Shown here in pieces: positions 29,959 through 40,459 of a stretch of 64,000 nucleotides of DNA. The position numbers and the translations under genes were made by a program. The stretch comes from Acidobacteriaceae bacterium KBS 83 (GTDB lineage Bacteria > Acidobacteriota > Terriglobia > Terriglobales > Acidobacteriaceae), in assembly GCA_000381585.1 (NCBI GenBank), contig KB906740.1:309763-373762 (forward strand). The letters run 5' to 3'. Position 1 is the first letter of the stretch; the number at the start of each line of letters is the position of its first letter. The notes under the pieces were generated by a model. It saw only the letters and a list, made by a program, of their open reading frames with translations, was not told where the DNA came from and did not search any database.

Positions 29959-31266
29959 ATGCCCAGCCAGACGTCCGCCTCGCAAACCGTAAATCAATCA
30001 CGCGCGCTCGCCGAAGCCGATCCCGCCATCGCCCAGGCCATCGCTAACGAAGTCGCCCGCCAGCACGAGGGCCTCGAGATGATCGCCTCGGAGAACTTCG
30101 TCAGCCGCGCCGTGCTTGAGGCCGCAGGCTCGGTCTTCACCAACAAATATGCGGAAGGTTATCCGGGAAAACGCTACTACGGCGGTTGCGAATTCGCGGA
30201 CGTCGTCGAGAACCTCGCCCGCGACCGCGCCAAACAGATCTTCGGCGCCGAGCATGCCAACGTCCAGCCCCACTCCGGCTCGCAGGCCAACGCCGCCGCC
30301 TACATGTCTGTCCTCCAGCCGGGTGACACCATCCTCGGTCTCGATCTGGCCCACGGCGGCCACCTCACCCACGGACACAAGCTCAACTTCTCCGGTAAGC
30401 TCTATCGCGTCGCCTCCTATGGCGTCCGCAAGGACACTGAGGTCATCGACTACGACGAGCTGCTCGAAATCGCCCGCCGCGAAAAGCCCAAGCTCATCAT
30501 CGGCGGCGGCAGCGCCTACCCGCGCATCTTCGACTTCCCGCGCATGCGCGCCATCGCAGACGAGGTCGGCGCCCTCCTGCTCATCGACATGGCACACTTC
30601 GCCGGCCTGGTCGCCGGTGGTGTGCATCCTTCTCCTGTGCCCCACGCGCAATTTGTCACCACCACCACTCACAAAACTTTGCGCGGCCCCCGCGCCGGCA
30701 TGATCCTCTGCCAGCAGTCCTACGCAGCTGCGGTGGACAAGAGCGTCTTCCCCGGCCAGCAGGGTGGTCCCCTCGTCCACATCATCGCCGCCAAGGCCGT
30801 AGCATTTGGCGAAGCCCTTGAGCCCAGCTTCCGCGACTACGCCGCACAGATCGTGAGCAACGCAAAGGTGCTCGCGGATGAGCTCGCCGGTCACGGCTTC
30901 CGCGTCATCTCTGGCGGCACGGACACGCATCTCATGCTCATCGACGTCTTCGCCAAGGGCATGCTCGGCAGCGAAGCTGAAACTGCGCTTCAAACCGCCG
31001 GTATCACGGTGAATAAAAACGCCATCCCATTCGACACCAACCCGCCTATGAAGCCCAGCGGCATTCGCATCGGCACACCGGCTCTTACCACACGGGGTAT
31101 GGGAAATGCAGAGATGCGCACCGTCGCCCGTTGGATCACCGAAGCTCTCGACAAGCGCAGCGACCAGGCCGCGCTCGCCCGCATCCGTAACCAGGTGCGC
31201 GAGCTCGCCGACACCTTCCCGCTCTACGACTGGCTCCGCGAACCACACCTCGCCGCCGCACAATAA
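29959..31266 (+). CDS. glyA: Serine hydroxymethyltransferase
   Basis: 435 residues from ATG 29959 (ATG 29950 is an in-frame alternative three codons earlier). Motifs: [64 protein letters not shown], and the PLP Lys in [14 protein letters not shown]. GlyA converts serine and tetrahydrofolate to glycine and methylene-tetrahydrofolate. The frame is open to 29782 through the upstream gene, but without homology. It is convergent with the ADOP permease; the two stops are only 6 bases apart. Confidence 0.97.
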   Translation: MPSQTSASQTVNQSRALAEADPAIAQAIANEVARQHEGLEMIASENFVSRAVLEAAGSVFTNKYAEGYPGKRYYGGCEFADVVENLARDRAKQIFGAEHANVQPHSGSQANAAAYMSVLQPGDTILGLDLAHGGHLTHGHKLNFSGKLYRVASYGVRKDTEVIDYDELLEIARREKPKLIIGGGSAYPRIFDFPRMRAIADEVGALLLIDMAHFAGLVAGGVHPSPVPHAQFVTTTTHKTLRGPRAGMILCQQSYAAAVDKSVFPGQQGGPLVHIIAAKAVAFGEALEPSFRDYAAQIVSNAKVLADELAGHGFRVISGGTDTHLMLIDVFAKGMLGSEAETALQTAGITVNKNAIPFDTNPPMKPSGIRIGTPALTTRGMGNAEMRTVARWITEALDKRSDQAALARIRNQVRELADTFPLYDWLREPHLAAAQ

Positions 31267-31272
31267 TTCGAA

Positions 31273-33708
31273 TCATTCACGCCGGAGCGCACCCATCGGG
31301 TCGATGGCGACCGCCCGGCGTGCCGGCACAAGACACGCTGTTGTCGCAACCACAAGCACCAACAGCACAACTCCGGCCTCTACCGGCGCTTGGTGTCCCG
31401 TGCTGCCCACCCATCCCGCAACGAACCGGTTCAGCCCGTAGCTCAATGCAACACCGGCAGCGATGCCAATCGCCACACTCACCGCACCGGTTGCCATCAC
31501 AATCCTGAAGACATGAGCCCGACCCGCCCCCAGGGCGATCCGTATCCCGAGCTCATTCGTTCGCTGCGCCACCGAATAGGAAACGACGCTGTACAGCCCT
31601 ACGGCAGAGAGAATCAGCGCCAGAATCGAAAAACCCGCGAACAGCGCCGAGATCAGCCGTCCTCGCGCCCAGACCGGTTCTCGCTTGAGCCATTCTTCCA
31701 GGTCTGCGCTGCCCGCAATCACTTGCTCGTGATTCAAAGCTGCGAGTCGGGCGCGAACAGTATGAACAAGAGCCTCAGCCGGCATGCGGCTGCGTATCAA
31801 AATGCCTGTTCCCGCCCACGTCTGCAGGCTGTATGGCGCGAAGATCGCTGGTCTAACAGGATTCTCGATCCCATCATTCAAGGCGTCGCCCACTACGCCG
31901 ATCACCTCCAGCCAGCCATCCGCTCCGGGCGCAATCATTGTCTTCGGCGGATTGTTCGACAGCTTCGACAGCTTCAGCGAGTGTCGGATGGCATCGCCAT
32001 TTGGGAAGTACCGTCTGACAAAGCTCTCATTCACTAGCACCAGAAGAGCCCCGCGCGACACTTCGCCCGCGTCCCAGATGCGTCCCTGGAGAAGCGGCAT
32101 ATGCAGTGTGCGGAAATACCCTGGACCGACAAAGCCGATTCTCGCCGTTTGCGCCTCCGGAGATGCGGCTGGTCTTCCCAGCAGCTCAAAGGATTGCCCC
32201 CAACCGTCATAGGGAGGCGTTGCATTGGTATCGATTGCCGCAGAAGTAACATCCGGCAGCGTAGCAACGCTCGCGCGAAGCTGCTCGAAATAGTTCACCC
32301 GCGCCTGCCACGTCGTATAGCTGTTCTCCTGCAGTTGGATTCCCATCGAGACAACATTGTGCGGATCGTAGCCCAGCGGCACTCGAGTCAGTCGCACAAA
32401 ACCCTGGATTGCCGCCCCCGCTGCGGTCAAAAGCAGCAGCGTCAATGCGATCTGCGCTGCCACCAGCGCACCATGCAGCCGCTTGCCGCGCACGCTTCCG
32501 GCAGCTTTGCTTGAGCTGGACTGCATCACCTCGCTGATCTCCGGCTTCGCCATCTTCAGAGCAGGCACCAGCCCGAAGAGCACAGTAGTTGCTAACGCCA
32601 GCCCTGCGCTGAAGAGCAGCACCGGCGCATTGATACGAATCGCAACATCGGGCGGGAACAGGCGTTCCGGCATCCAGGCCAGGATCAGCGCCAGCAATCG
32701 ATATGCAAGCAGGATGCCAAGACCCGTTCCTGTCACCGCCAGCAGCAGCGATTCGGTCAGCAACTGCCGCACAATGCGGACGCTGCTCGCGCCCACTGCG
32801 GCGCGCACCGCGAATTCGTGCTGTCGTGCCGTGCCCCGCGCCAGCAGCAAGATGGACACATTCCCGCAGCCGATTGCCAGCAGCATCGCCACCGCCGCAA
32901 ACAGCAGATAGAGCGTGCTGCCCATGTTTTGTCTTGTTTCATACGTCAGCGAGCGGATGTCTACCGCGAACTTCTTGGGAAAGGAATCCGGATGCTCGTG
33001 TGCAAAACGTTCCAGCAATGGTTGCAATTCGGCATCCGCAGCTGCGTGGCTCATGCCCGGACGCAGCTTCACCACGCCGCCGCCGCCCTTCTCATCGCCA
33101 ATCTCCTGCGGCAGGTACACATCCGCGCCCCAGCCCCAGGTGAAATTCGGCCGGCTTACTCCGATGATCGTGTACTTCTTGTGGTTCAGATCGAGCGTCT
33201 TTCCGATGACCGCTGGATCGCCATGGAAATGCCGCTGCCAGAAGCGATAGTGCAACATCGCCACGGGCTGCGGCTCCTGCCCGTCCGGCGAATCGGAAGG
33301 TCCCAGGTCGCGCCCGAGCAAGGCCGGCACGCCCAGCGTGGGGAACGTCTCTCCAATTCCATAAAATGCAGTGACAGCCTCGGGTATCTCCTCCCCCGTC
33401 ACCCGTAGATCGTCCGGACGCCATGTGGCGAAGCCCTCGAAGGCGTGCACCTTGCGCAGCTCGCGCAACTGCGGCCCGGTGAAATAGGCATCCGAGAGGA
33501 TACCTTTTGAATCGCGGATGCTCAAATTGCCGATCCGGTCTACATCCGCATAGGGGAATGGGTGCAGCAGCACGCCATAGATCACACTGAAGACAGAGAC
33601 CGTCGCGCCGATGCCCAGCGCCAGTGAGAGGATCGCCGTCAAGGCGAATCCTGGACGTTTCACCAATTGCCGCAGTGAGTATTGAAAATCCCGAAGCAAA
33701 CTCTGCAT
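31273..33708 (-). CDS. ADOP-family (acidobacterial duplicated orphan permease) FtsX/MacB-type protein
   Basis: 811 residues from ATG 33708 (MQSLLRDFQYSLRQLVKRPGFALTAILSLALGIGATVSVFSVIYGVLL), the canonical ADOP opening. A MacB-like periplasmic domain is followed by FtsX helices (about 375-460), then a second periplasmic domain and a second FtsX block (about 680-800, SYSVAQRTNELGIRIALGAGRAHVFRIVMATG, ending AIDPMGALRRE). ADOPs are MacB-like permeases with duplicated halves and no attached ATPase; how they are energised is unknown. No ABC ATPase or PadR regulator lies nearby. The extra frame to 34005 overlaps the divergent gene and looks non-coding. Confidence 0.92.
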   Translation of the reverse strand: MQSLLRDFQYSLRQLVKRPGFALTAILSLALGIGATVSVFSVIYGVLLHPFPYADVDRIGNLSIRDSKGILSDAYFTGPQLRELRKVHAFEGFATWRPDDLRVTGEEIPEAVTAFYGIGETFPTLGVPALLGRDLGPSDSPDGQEPQPVAMLHYRFWQRHFHGDPAVIGKTLDLNHKKYTIIGVSRPNFTWGWGADVYLPQEIGDEKGGGGVVKLRPGMSHAAADAELQPLLERFAHEHPDSFPKKFAVDIRSLTYETRQNMGSTLYLLFAAVAMLLAIGCGNVSILLLARGTARQHEFAVRAAVGASSVRIVRQLLTESLLLAVTGTGLGILLAYRLLALILAWMPERLFPPDVAIRINAPVLLFSAGLALATTVLFGLVPALKMAKPEISEVMQSSSSKAAGSVRGKRLHGALVAAQIALTLLLLTAAGAAIQGFVRLTRVPLGYDPHNVVSMGIQLQENSYTTWQARVNYFEQLRASVATLPDVTSAAIDTNATPPYDGWGQSFELLGRPAASPEAQTARIGFVGPGYFRTLHMPLLQGRIWDAGEVSRGALLVLVNESFVRRYFPNGDAIRHSLKLSKLSNNPPKTMIAPGADGWLEVIGVVGDALNDGIENPVRPAIFAPYSLQTWAGTGILIRSRMPAEALVHTVRARLAALNHEQVIAGSADLEEWLKREPVWARGRLISALFAGFSILALILSAVGLYSVVSYSVAQRTNELGIRIALGAGRAHVFRIVMATGAVSVAIGIAAGVALSYGLNRFVAGWVGSTGHQAPVEAGVVLLVLVVATTACLVPARRAVAIDPMGALRRE

Positions 33709-33805
33709 GACCAGCGCCTCATTCGAGCGGCCATCATCATCCCATAGACTGCTGCCCCACGCACATCGCTCGTCATCCCGAATGGAGCCATTCTCCCTGC
33801 TGCCT

Positions 33806-33814
33806 TGGTACAAT
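33806..33814 (+). promoter_or_regulatory. Extended -10 (TGGTACAAT) for the DinB-like gene
   Basis: TG-n-TACAAT, 24 bases before ATG 33839, with GAGGTG (ribosome site) in between: a conventional promoter plus leader. Confidence 0.45.
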
Positions 33815-33838
33815 TCGCCTCTCCGAGGTGAACACGTA

Positions 33839-34528
33839 ATGATCCAACTGACACCCGGCAACCCGGTCTCTACAGACAGACGCAGCTTCCTCAAGCACTC
33901 CACCATCCTGGGCGCAAGCCTCTGCGGCCTCATTGGCGGCATGCTGCATCCGGAACCGGCCGCCGCAGCAAGTGATCCACCCGGCTTGGACATCATCGGA
34001 CCCAAACCGGGCTACTCGCCGCAGGTCGGCACCCTCGTCTCGATGCTCACCTGGATGCGCGAAGCGAATGGCATAATCAGCGCGACCAAAGGTCTTACCC
34101 AGGCCGATCTCGATCACCTCTTTGACGCCAAAGCCAACACCATCGGCGCGCTCATGCTTCATCTCGCCGCAACCGAGACCTACTACCAGATGAACACCTT
34201 CGACGGAATGAAGTGGGACAGCTGGTCCAAGTCCATAAAGGACAAGTGGGATCCCGCGATGAGCCTCGGCGACGCAGGCCGCAAGACCATCAAAGGCCAT
34301 GACCGCGACTACTACCTCAACATCCTTCAGGAAGTGCGCGCAAAGTCACTCGCCCAATTCAAAAAGCACGACGACGCATGGCTTATGACAGTGGACAAAG
34401 ACTGGCCTTGGGGTCCGACCAACAACTACTGCAAGTGGTTCCACGTCTGCGAGCACGAGGCCCACCACACCGGCCAGATCGCGCTCCTGCGCAAACGCCT
34501 GCCCGGAGCCAAGCCCGACGCGGAGTAG
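33839..34528 (+). CDS. Tat-exported DinB-like four-helix protein
   Basis: 229 residues. DRRSFLKHSTILGASLCGLIGG at residues about 13-33 is a twin-arginine signal with cleavage near EPAAAA. The mature part is a DinB/DUF664-like bundle: LVSMLTWMREANGIISATKGL, LMLHLAATETYYQMNT with one metal His, and HVCEHEAHHTGQIALLRKRLPG with the classic H-x3-H pair at the C-terminus. DinB-like proteins bind a divalent metal through three His and often use thiol cofactors; they are usually cytoplasmic, so export is notable. GAGGTG precedes the ATG. A cupin gene follows after 33 bases and may be co-transcribed. Confidence 0.85.
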   Translation: MIQLTPGNPVSTDRRSFLKHSTILGASLCGLIGGMLHPEPAAAASDPPGLDIIGPKPGYSPQVGTLVSMLTWMREANGIISATKGLTQADLDHLFDAKANTIGALMLHLAATETYYQMNTFDGMKWDSWSKSIKDKWDPAMSLGDAGRKTIKGHDRDYYLNILQEVRAKSLAQFKKHDDAWLMTVDKDWPWGPTNNYCKWFHVCEHEAHHTGQIALLRKRLPGAKPDAE

Positions 34529-34561
34529 CCTGATGAAGTGAAGTGATCTGTGGAGGCAAGC

Positions 34562-34942
34562 ATGGCTGATCCGGTCGCTGACTATCCGTATGAAACTCGC
34601 CTCAACGTCCTGCACCGGCCACTCGAAGTGATCGATGTGAAGGCATTGGCCGATCGCTGCGAATTCAAGTGGTTCAATCAGACCCTCTGCAAGGTCAACG
34701 ATTCGGTAGTCCGGGTTGGCATCGTCGAAGGTGAATACCACTGGCACAAGCACGACGACGATGATGAGTTCTTCTACGTCGTCGAAGGACAGTTGCTCAT
34801 CGATCTCGAAGACCGCGTAATCGAGCTAGCGCCGTGGCAGGGCTTTGTCGTGCCCAAGGGAGTTCTGCACCGCACCCGTGCTCCGCAACGCACCGTCATC
34901 CTGATGGTCGAAGATGCCGGGATCATTCCCACCGGCGATTGA
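34562..34942 (+). CDS. Single-domain cupin
   Basis: 126 residues. The cupin metal motif is GEYHWHKHDDDDEFFYVVEG (His, His, Glu ligands), with the second motif PKGVLHRTRA supplying the third His. Residues 1-20 are polar without a signal peptide. GGAG lies 7 bases before ATG 34562. The protein could be an isomerase, dioxygenase or binding protein; the class does not allow a substrate to be named. It follows the exported DinB-like gene on the same strand. Confidence 0.85.
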   Translation: MADPVADYPYETRLNVLHRPLEVIDVKALADRCEFKWFNQTLCKVNDSVVRVGIVEGEYHWHKHDDDDEFFYVVEGQLLIDLEDRVIELAPWQGFVVPKGVLHRTRAPQRTVILMVEDAGIIPTGD

Positions 34943-34971
34943 TGAAGGCTTAGAGATCCTGTCGGTTCCCG

Positions 34972-34977
34972 TAGAAT
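34972..34977 (+). promoter_or_regulatory. rnpB -10 element TAGAAT
   Basis: Lies six bases upstream of the first base of the P1 stem of RNase P RNA. It therefore calibrates -10-to-start spacing in this genome. Confidence 0.6.
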
Positions 34978-34983
34978 GAAGGT

Positions 34984-35423
34984 GCAGGCGGGCTGGACGG
35001 CCGCTGCCGGAGCGATCGTCGTTCCGGGAGAGGAAAGTCCGAACTCCGCAGGGCAGTGTGCCGGATAACGTCCGGGATCTGCGCGTCAAGGCGCAGAGAC
35101 GGCTAGTGCCACAGAGAACATACCGCCACCATGCGCGAGCACGGGGGTAAGGGTGAAAAGGTGCGGTAAGAGCGCACCGCTCCTTCCGTAAGGACGGAGG
35201 CAGGGTAAACCCCACACGGAGCAAGACCAAATAGGGAGGGAGACCGCAGGCTGGCCCAATCGCCTACGGTCGCGTGCCGGCCCGGCGCGCCCACGTGGGC
35301 CCTGCGACGGCGCAAGCCGCCGCAGCGGAAACCTCCGGGTAGGTCGCTGATGAACGTCGGCAGCAATGCCGCGTCTAGAGGAATGGCCGTCCTCGACAGA
35401 ATTCGGCTTACAGGCCCGCCTGC
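34984..35423 (+). ncRNA. rnpB: RNase P RNA, bacterial type A
   Basis: The 5' gcaggcgggc (34984-34993) pairs with the 3' gcccgcctgc (35414-35423) to form P1. Inside are the universal gaggaaagtccg (35031-35042), the cagagaacat-like segment, gggtaaggg, the agggtaaacccc region and the closing agaattcggcttac. Length about 440 nt is normal. It is the catalytic RNA that matures tRNA 5' ends. The T-rich aaatttctttt after P1 may act as terminator. An antisense 122-codon ORF here is spurious. Confidence 0.97.
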
Positions 35424-35542
35424 AAATTTCTTTTGTTACAACGATTCTCGCCAAAAGTGGCTCCCAATTGAAAAGACTGGCTTACCATGCCCATACCGCA
35501 ACTCTGCCCGGCCCTCGTCGGGCAAATTCATTGGAGGCGAGC

Positions 35543-35806
35543 ATGTTTCATCTGCTGTGGATGGCAGTCATCGGGCTCATCGTCGGCGCACTGGCCAAGC
35601 TCATCATGCCGGGCAAAGATCCAGGCGGCATCATCGTCACCATGCTGCTCGGCATCGCGGGCGCATTGCTTGCCGGGTGGCTCGGTCAGGCCGTCGGCTG
35701 GTACAAGCCAGGCGAGGGCGCAGGCTTCATCATGTCGCTTATCGGCGCGCTCATCCTGCTCTTCATCTACCGGCTCTTCAAAGGCAAAAGAGCCGCCACC
35801 ACCTAA
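35543..35806 (+). CDS. GlsB/YeaQ/YmgE-family stress-associated membrane protein
   Basis: 87 residues with three Gly-rich membrane helices (LLWMAVIGLIVGALAKLI, GGIIVTMLLGIAGALLAGWLG, GAGFIMSLIGALILLFIYRLF) and the family's MPGKDPGG loop. Members are transglycosylase-associated or stress-inducible inner-membrane proteins without known activity. TTGGAGG is placed 5 bases before ATG 35543, which decides the start over the longer open frame into rnpB. Confidence 0.9.
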   Translation: MFHLLWMAVIGLIVGALAKLIMPGKDPGGIIVTMLLGIAGALLAGWLGQAVGWYKPGEGAGFIMSLIGALILLFIYRLFKGKRAATT

Positions 35807-35873
35807 CCAGATGCCGGTTGTTTTATCTGGAGATGTGCGAATAACGGGCTCACCGGCAACACTCGAATCCTCT

Positions 35874-35923
35874 GTCACCTCGACTGGAGCGGCGCAGCCC
35901 CGCAGTGGGGAGATCTGCCGCTC
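35874..35923. repeat. Intergenic repeat family C, copy
   Basis: gtcacctcgactggagcg, then cgcagtggggagatctgcc, closely following the copy at 21857. Confidence 0.5.
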
Positions 35924-35941
35924 ACCGTTAACCCAATGAGC

Positions 35942-35971
35942 AAAAATAAAGGCCCTGCGCTTCGCAGGGCC
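35942..35971 (-). terminator. Strong bidirectional hairpin terminator, best oriented for the minus-strand dehydrogenase gene
   Basis: ggccctgcg-ctt-cgcagggcc (35951-35971), a perfect 9-bp stem. On the minus strand it is followed by tttatttttg. It lies 24 bases past the dehydrogenase stop and would also end transcription of the GlsB-type gene. Confidence 0.85.
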
Positions 35972-35994
35972 TTCGTCTTCGATGCACCTCGCGA

Positions 35995-37188
35995 TTAAGC
36001 CGCCTTAATCAGGCCATTCGGGTTCAATACAAACTTCTTCGCCGCCCCCTTGTCGAAATCCTGATAACCCTGCGGTGCCTGCTCCAGTGGAATCACCGTT
36101 GCATTCACGATCTTGGCAATCGGAATCCGGTCATGCAGAATCGCCATCATCAACTGCCGGTTGTACTGCAGCACGGGCGCCTGGCCGGTATGGAAGTGCA
36201 GCGACTTTGACCATCCTTTGCCGATGCGCACCTTCAGCATGCCCTTCTTCGCATCCTCGTTCGGCGCGCCCGGGTCCTCCACCACGTAAAGCCCCGGAAT
36301 GCCCAGCCCGCCGGCCACGAACGTGATGTCCATCAGCTCATTCAGCACCGCCGCCGGAGCCGCCTCGCCCTTCGATCCATGCCCGCTGGCCTCAAAGCCA
36401 ACCGCATCCACCGCCGCATCCACCACCGGCTCGCCCAGGATCTGTGCGATCTGCTCGCCCAGCCTGTCGTGCTTCGAGATGTCCACCGTCTCGAACCCCA
36501 CCTTTTTCGCGTGCGCCAGCCGTTCCGCCTGGCGGTCGCCCACGATGATCACCGCCGCGCCCAGGATCTGTGCACTCGCGGCCGCCGCCAATCCCACCGG
36601 CCCCGCGCCTGCGATGTAGACCGTCGATCCCACCGTCACACCCGCGGTCTTCGCGCCGTGAAAGCCGGTCGGCAGAATGTCCGACAGCATCGTCAGATCG
36701 GTGATCTTTTCCATCGCCCGCGCCTTGTCCGGAAACTTCAGCAGGTTGAAATCGGCATAGGGCACCAGCACATAATTCGCCTGGCCACCCACCCAGCCGC
36801 CCATGTCCACGTAGCCATAGGCGCCGCCCGGCTGCTGTTTATTCACGTTCAGGCACACGCCGGTGTTCCGTTCGCGGCAGGCGCGGCACCGCCCGCACGC
36901 CACGTTGAAGGGAACTGACACCAGGTCCCCAATATCGAGAAACTCCACGTCCTTGCCCTTCTCGATGATCTCGCCAGTGATCTCATGCCCCAGCACGATG
37001 CCCTTCGGCGCCGTCGTGCGCCCGCGCACCATGTGCTGGTCCGATCCGCAGATGTTCGTTGAAACGATGCGCAGGATCGCTCCATGCTCGATCGCTTTGC
37101 CCTGCGGATTCTGCATCTTCGGGTAGTCGATGCTCTGCACTTCCACCTTGTTTGGGCCCATATAAACAACGCCATGATTCGTCGCCAT
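35995..37188 (-). CDS. fdhA: Glutathione-independent formaldehyde dehydrogenase (Zn-dependent MDR family)
   Basis: 397 residues, the same size as the Pseudomonas putida-type enzyme. Catalytic zinc site: ICGSDQHMVRG (Cys and the following His region) and GHEITGEI; structural zinc: four Cys in CGRCRACRERNTGVC; NAD site: AGAGPVGLAAAA. The long insert YGYVDMGGWVGGQANYVLVPYADFNLL and the FHTGQAPV stretch are typical of this subgroup, which carries tightly bound NAD and dismutates or oxidises aldehydes without glutathione. GGAG precedes the ATG. It is divergent from the permease pair, with 220 bases between them. Confidence 0.92.
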   Translation of the reverse strand: MATNHGVVYMGPNKVEVQSIDYPKMQNPQGKAIEHGAILRIVSTNICGSDQHMVRGRTTAPKGIVLGHEITGEIIEKGKDVEFLDIGDLVSVPFNVACGRCRACRERNTGVCLNVNKQQPGGAYGYVDMGGWVGGQANYVLVPYADFNLLKFPDKARAMEKITDLTMLSDILPTGFHGAKTAGVTVGSTVYIAGAGPVGLAAAASAQILGAAVIIVGDRQAERLAHAKKVGFETVDISKHDRLGEQIAQILGEPVVDAAVDAVGFEASGHGSKGEAAPAAVLNELMDITFVAGGLGIPGLYVVEDPGAPNEDAKKGMLKVRIGKGWSKSLHFHTGQAPVLQYNRQLMMAILHDRIPIAKIVNATVIPLEQAPQGYQDFDKGAAKKFVLNPNGLIKAA

Positions 37189-37376
37189 CTCGGTACTGCT
37201 CCTTTCGGCTAACGCAAACGGTTCCGTGCTGCGCGCTCTCTACCGCAGCCGGGAGATCTCAGGAAAATTGCAGGGAGGCCGTCACTTCCAACGCGCCACT
37301 CGTCCCATCCCTCCGTTGGAGCGAAGATGCGCCGCGCGGCGTTGCCCATTCAACTCCCTGGCGGGAACCTTTGCAC

Positions 37377-37385
37377 TGATAAACT
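37377..37385 (+). promoter_or_regulatory. Extended -10-like TGATAAACT before the permease pair
   Basis: TG-n-TAAACT, 23 bases before ATG 37409; no -35 apparent. Confidence 0.3.
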
Positions 37386-37408
37386 CGTTTCTGCCTTCAG
37401 CCAAACCT

Positions 37409-38635
<1,227 letters not shown>

Positions 38636-38672
38636 TAGCGGAGTTGTAACCGGCGTCTGTCAGGAGCAAGCG

Positions 38673-39932
38673 ATGCGGATTACCGATCTTAAAGAAGCGG
38701 TGAGGATGGCAGGCGAGACGCTGCGCACCAACAAGCTGCGCTCCGGCCTCACCATTCTCGGCATCATGATCGGCGTCACCACGGTGATCCTGATCTCCTC
38801 CGTCATCAATGGCCTCACCTACAACGTCAACGACCTGATCAAGTCGCTCGGCACCAACGTCTATTGGGTCTTCCGTTTCCCCGTCTTTGGCAACCGCCCC
38901 ACGCAGGAGATGCTCGCCCGCCGCCAGCTCACCTATGAAGACGCGATTTCCTTGCGTGAACTGCCGCATGTGCTCGCCGTCGATCCCTCCCAGCAGTACC
39001 GGTCGCCCACCGGCCGCTTGGGCAGCTTCTCCGTCAAGTACAAGGGCCACAAGCTCTCCAACACCATGCTCGAAGGCGACTCCGAGCAGCAGCCCATGGT
39101 CTATGACATGATTCTCGACCAGGGGCGCTTCTTCACCAACGAAGAGGAGCAGCGCCGCGCCAACGTCGTCGTCCTCGGCCACGATGCTGCGGAAGAGCTC
39201 TTCGGCCAGGACACCGCCATCGGCAAGGAGGTGGAGATCGAAGGCGATGTCTTCACGGTCATCGGCGTGCTCGCCAAGCAGAAGCAGGTCTTCGGCGGCG
39301 GCAAGAACCCTGACGACAACTCCGCCCACTTCCCGCTCTTCACCTTCCGCAAGCTCCATCCCGAGATCCTCGACTACTGGATCAGCGTGAAGTACGACGA
39401 CGCCAGGAACAAAGTAGCCGTCGAAGATGAAATCCGCGAGATGCTGCGCCGCCGCCGCAAGGTCCGCCCTGACCAGCCCGACAACTTCGCCATCTTCACC
39501 TCGGACGGTCTCCTCGAGCTCTGGAACTCGCTTACCGGCGGCCTCTTCGTCTTCCTCGTCGGCGTCTCCAGCGTCGGCCTGATGGTGGGCGGCGTCGGCG
39601 TCATGAACATCATGCTGGTCTCCGTCACCGAGCGGACCCGCGAGATCGGCATCCGAAAAGCCCTCGGCGCCACCCGCCGCACCATCATGCTGCAGTTCAC
39701 TCTCGAAGCCATGACCCTCTGCGCCTTCGGTGGAGTCATCGGCATCCTCATCGGTGCCTTCCTCACGCTGCTGCTCAAGCTCATCCTCGGAACCGTCCTG
39801 CCCGCACAGATGTCTGCCATCTGGGCTATGACGGCCTTCACCGTCTCCTGCGTCATCGGGCTCGTGTTCGGCATCTACCCCGCCTGGAAGGCCGCCACCC
39901 TGGACCCGATAGAAGCCCTCCGCTACGAGTAG
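38673..39932 (+). CDS. MacB/FtsX-type ABC transporter permease (second of pair)
   Basis: 419 residues from ATG 38673, which has CAGGAG 8 bases upstream. The architecture matches the preceding gene: helix LRSGLTILGIMIGVTTVILISSV, a periplasmic domain, then GVGVMNIMLVSVTERTREIGIRKALGATRRTIM and FGIYPAWKAATLDPIEALRYE. It is 37 bases downstream of its paralogue, so co-transcription is very likely. The MacB system exports peptides, lipoproteins or toxins; the substrate here is unknown. Confidence 0.93.
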   Translation: MRITDLKEAVRMAGETLRTNKLRSGLTILGIMIGVTTVILISSVINGLTYNVNDLIKSLGTNVYWVFRFPVFGNRPTQEMLARRQLTYEDAISLRELPHVLAVDPSQQYRSPTGRLGSFSVKYKGHKLSNTMLEGDSEQQPMVYDMILDQGRFFTNEEEQRRANVVVLGHDAAEELFGQDTAIGKEVEIEGDVFTVIGVLAKQKQVFGGGKNPDDNSAHFPLFTFRKLHPEILDYWISVKYDDARNKVAVEDEIREMLRRRRKVRPDQPDNFAIFTSDGLLELWNSLTGGLFVFLVGVSSVGLMVGGVGVMNIMLVSVTERTREIGIRKALGATRRTIMLQFTLEAMTLCAFGGVIGILIGAFLTLLLKLILGTVLPAQMSAIWAMTAFTVSCVIGLVFGIYPAWKAATLDPIEALRYE

Positions 39933-40396
39933 CGTGGCGGCAGCCCGGGTGCCCATCCTTCGCAAAGCGAATGGCACAAACCGGCCCTGAACTGATGGCT
40001 TCAGATGTTCAGTCCGACTCTGCGACTCCAAGATCCTTTAGCGACTTGGCGATACGCGTCTTGAGTTCGGGCTCATCCAGCGTGTAAGGTTTTGACGATA
40101 AGCATGAACATCTGTTCGGCCTTCAAGGTAATCCCTCATAATCCGAGCGAATTCAATGACGCTAGCTTCACCATAGTTTTCCATTCATAGAGACTCCTTT
40201 CACCTGCTCTGCTCCGAGATCCCAGTGGGATGCCACCACTCTCGACGTCCTTCGTCATCACAATCTCATCGAAGCCACCGCTAAATCCGGTGTCCCTGTG
40301 TTGGGACATGGGATAGAGACTGGTCAGCCAGACTCCCGGCGTAAGTAACCAAAGGGGGCGAACCCAACAACACGGGCCGAAGGCGCCTCTGCCTGG
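39933..40396. other. 464-bp gap without an intact gene
   Basis: Holds a gene remnant (40009-40184, minus), a stretch at 39949-39985 loosely similar to 21921-21957, and the start of repeat A copy 3 at 40341. The part from 40185 to 40340 shows no feature I can support; it is more AT-rich than flanking genes. Confidence 0.5.
40009..40184 (-). pseudogene. Remnant of a small protein gene, one frameshift
   Basis: On the minus strand AAAGGAG lies 9 bases before ATG 40184. The frame reads MENYGEASVIEFARIMRDY then LEGRTDVHAYRQ, and ends at a stop near 40038. In another frame the sequence continues plausibly as TLDEPELKTRIAKSLKDLGV and stops at 40009. The two parts together resemble the N- and C-terminal ends of small colicin-immunity-like proteins (YLxGxxxxxxF, then an ELxxxxxxxLxxLGV end), with the middle lost; that family link is my inference. 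The codon use is less GC-rich than neighbours, a hint of transfer. Confidence 0.35.
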
Positions 40397-40440
40397 ATGG
40401 CAAATCCCGCCGCAGGCGCAATTGCCGGGACGGCAGATCC
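40341..40440. repeat. Intergenic repeat family A, copy 3 (extended)
   Basis: gtaagtaaccaaaggggg, cgaaccca, ggccgaaggcgcctc, tgcctggatggcaaatcc, then a second partial tail (gccgggacggcagatcc). It overlaps the longest possible start of the following gene. Confidence 0.55.
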
Positions 40441-40459
40441 CCGTGGGATACTCGAATTC

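Noticed and set aside
35086..35454. 122-codon ORF opposite RNase P RNA
   Set aside because: Lies wholly over conserved rnpB structure; known type of false ORF.
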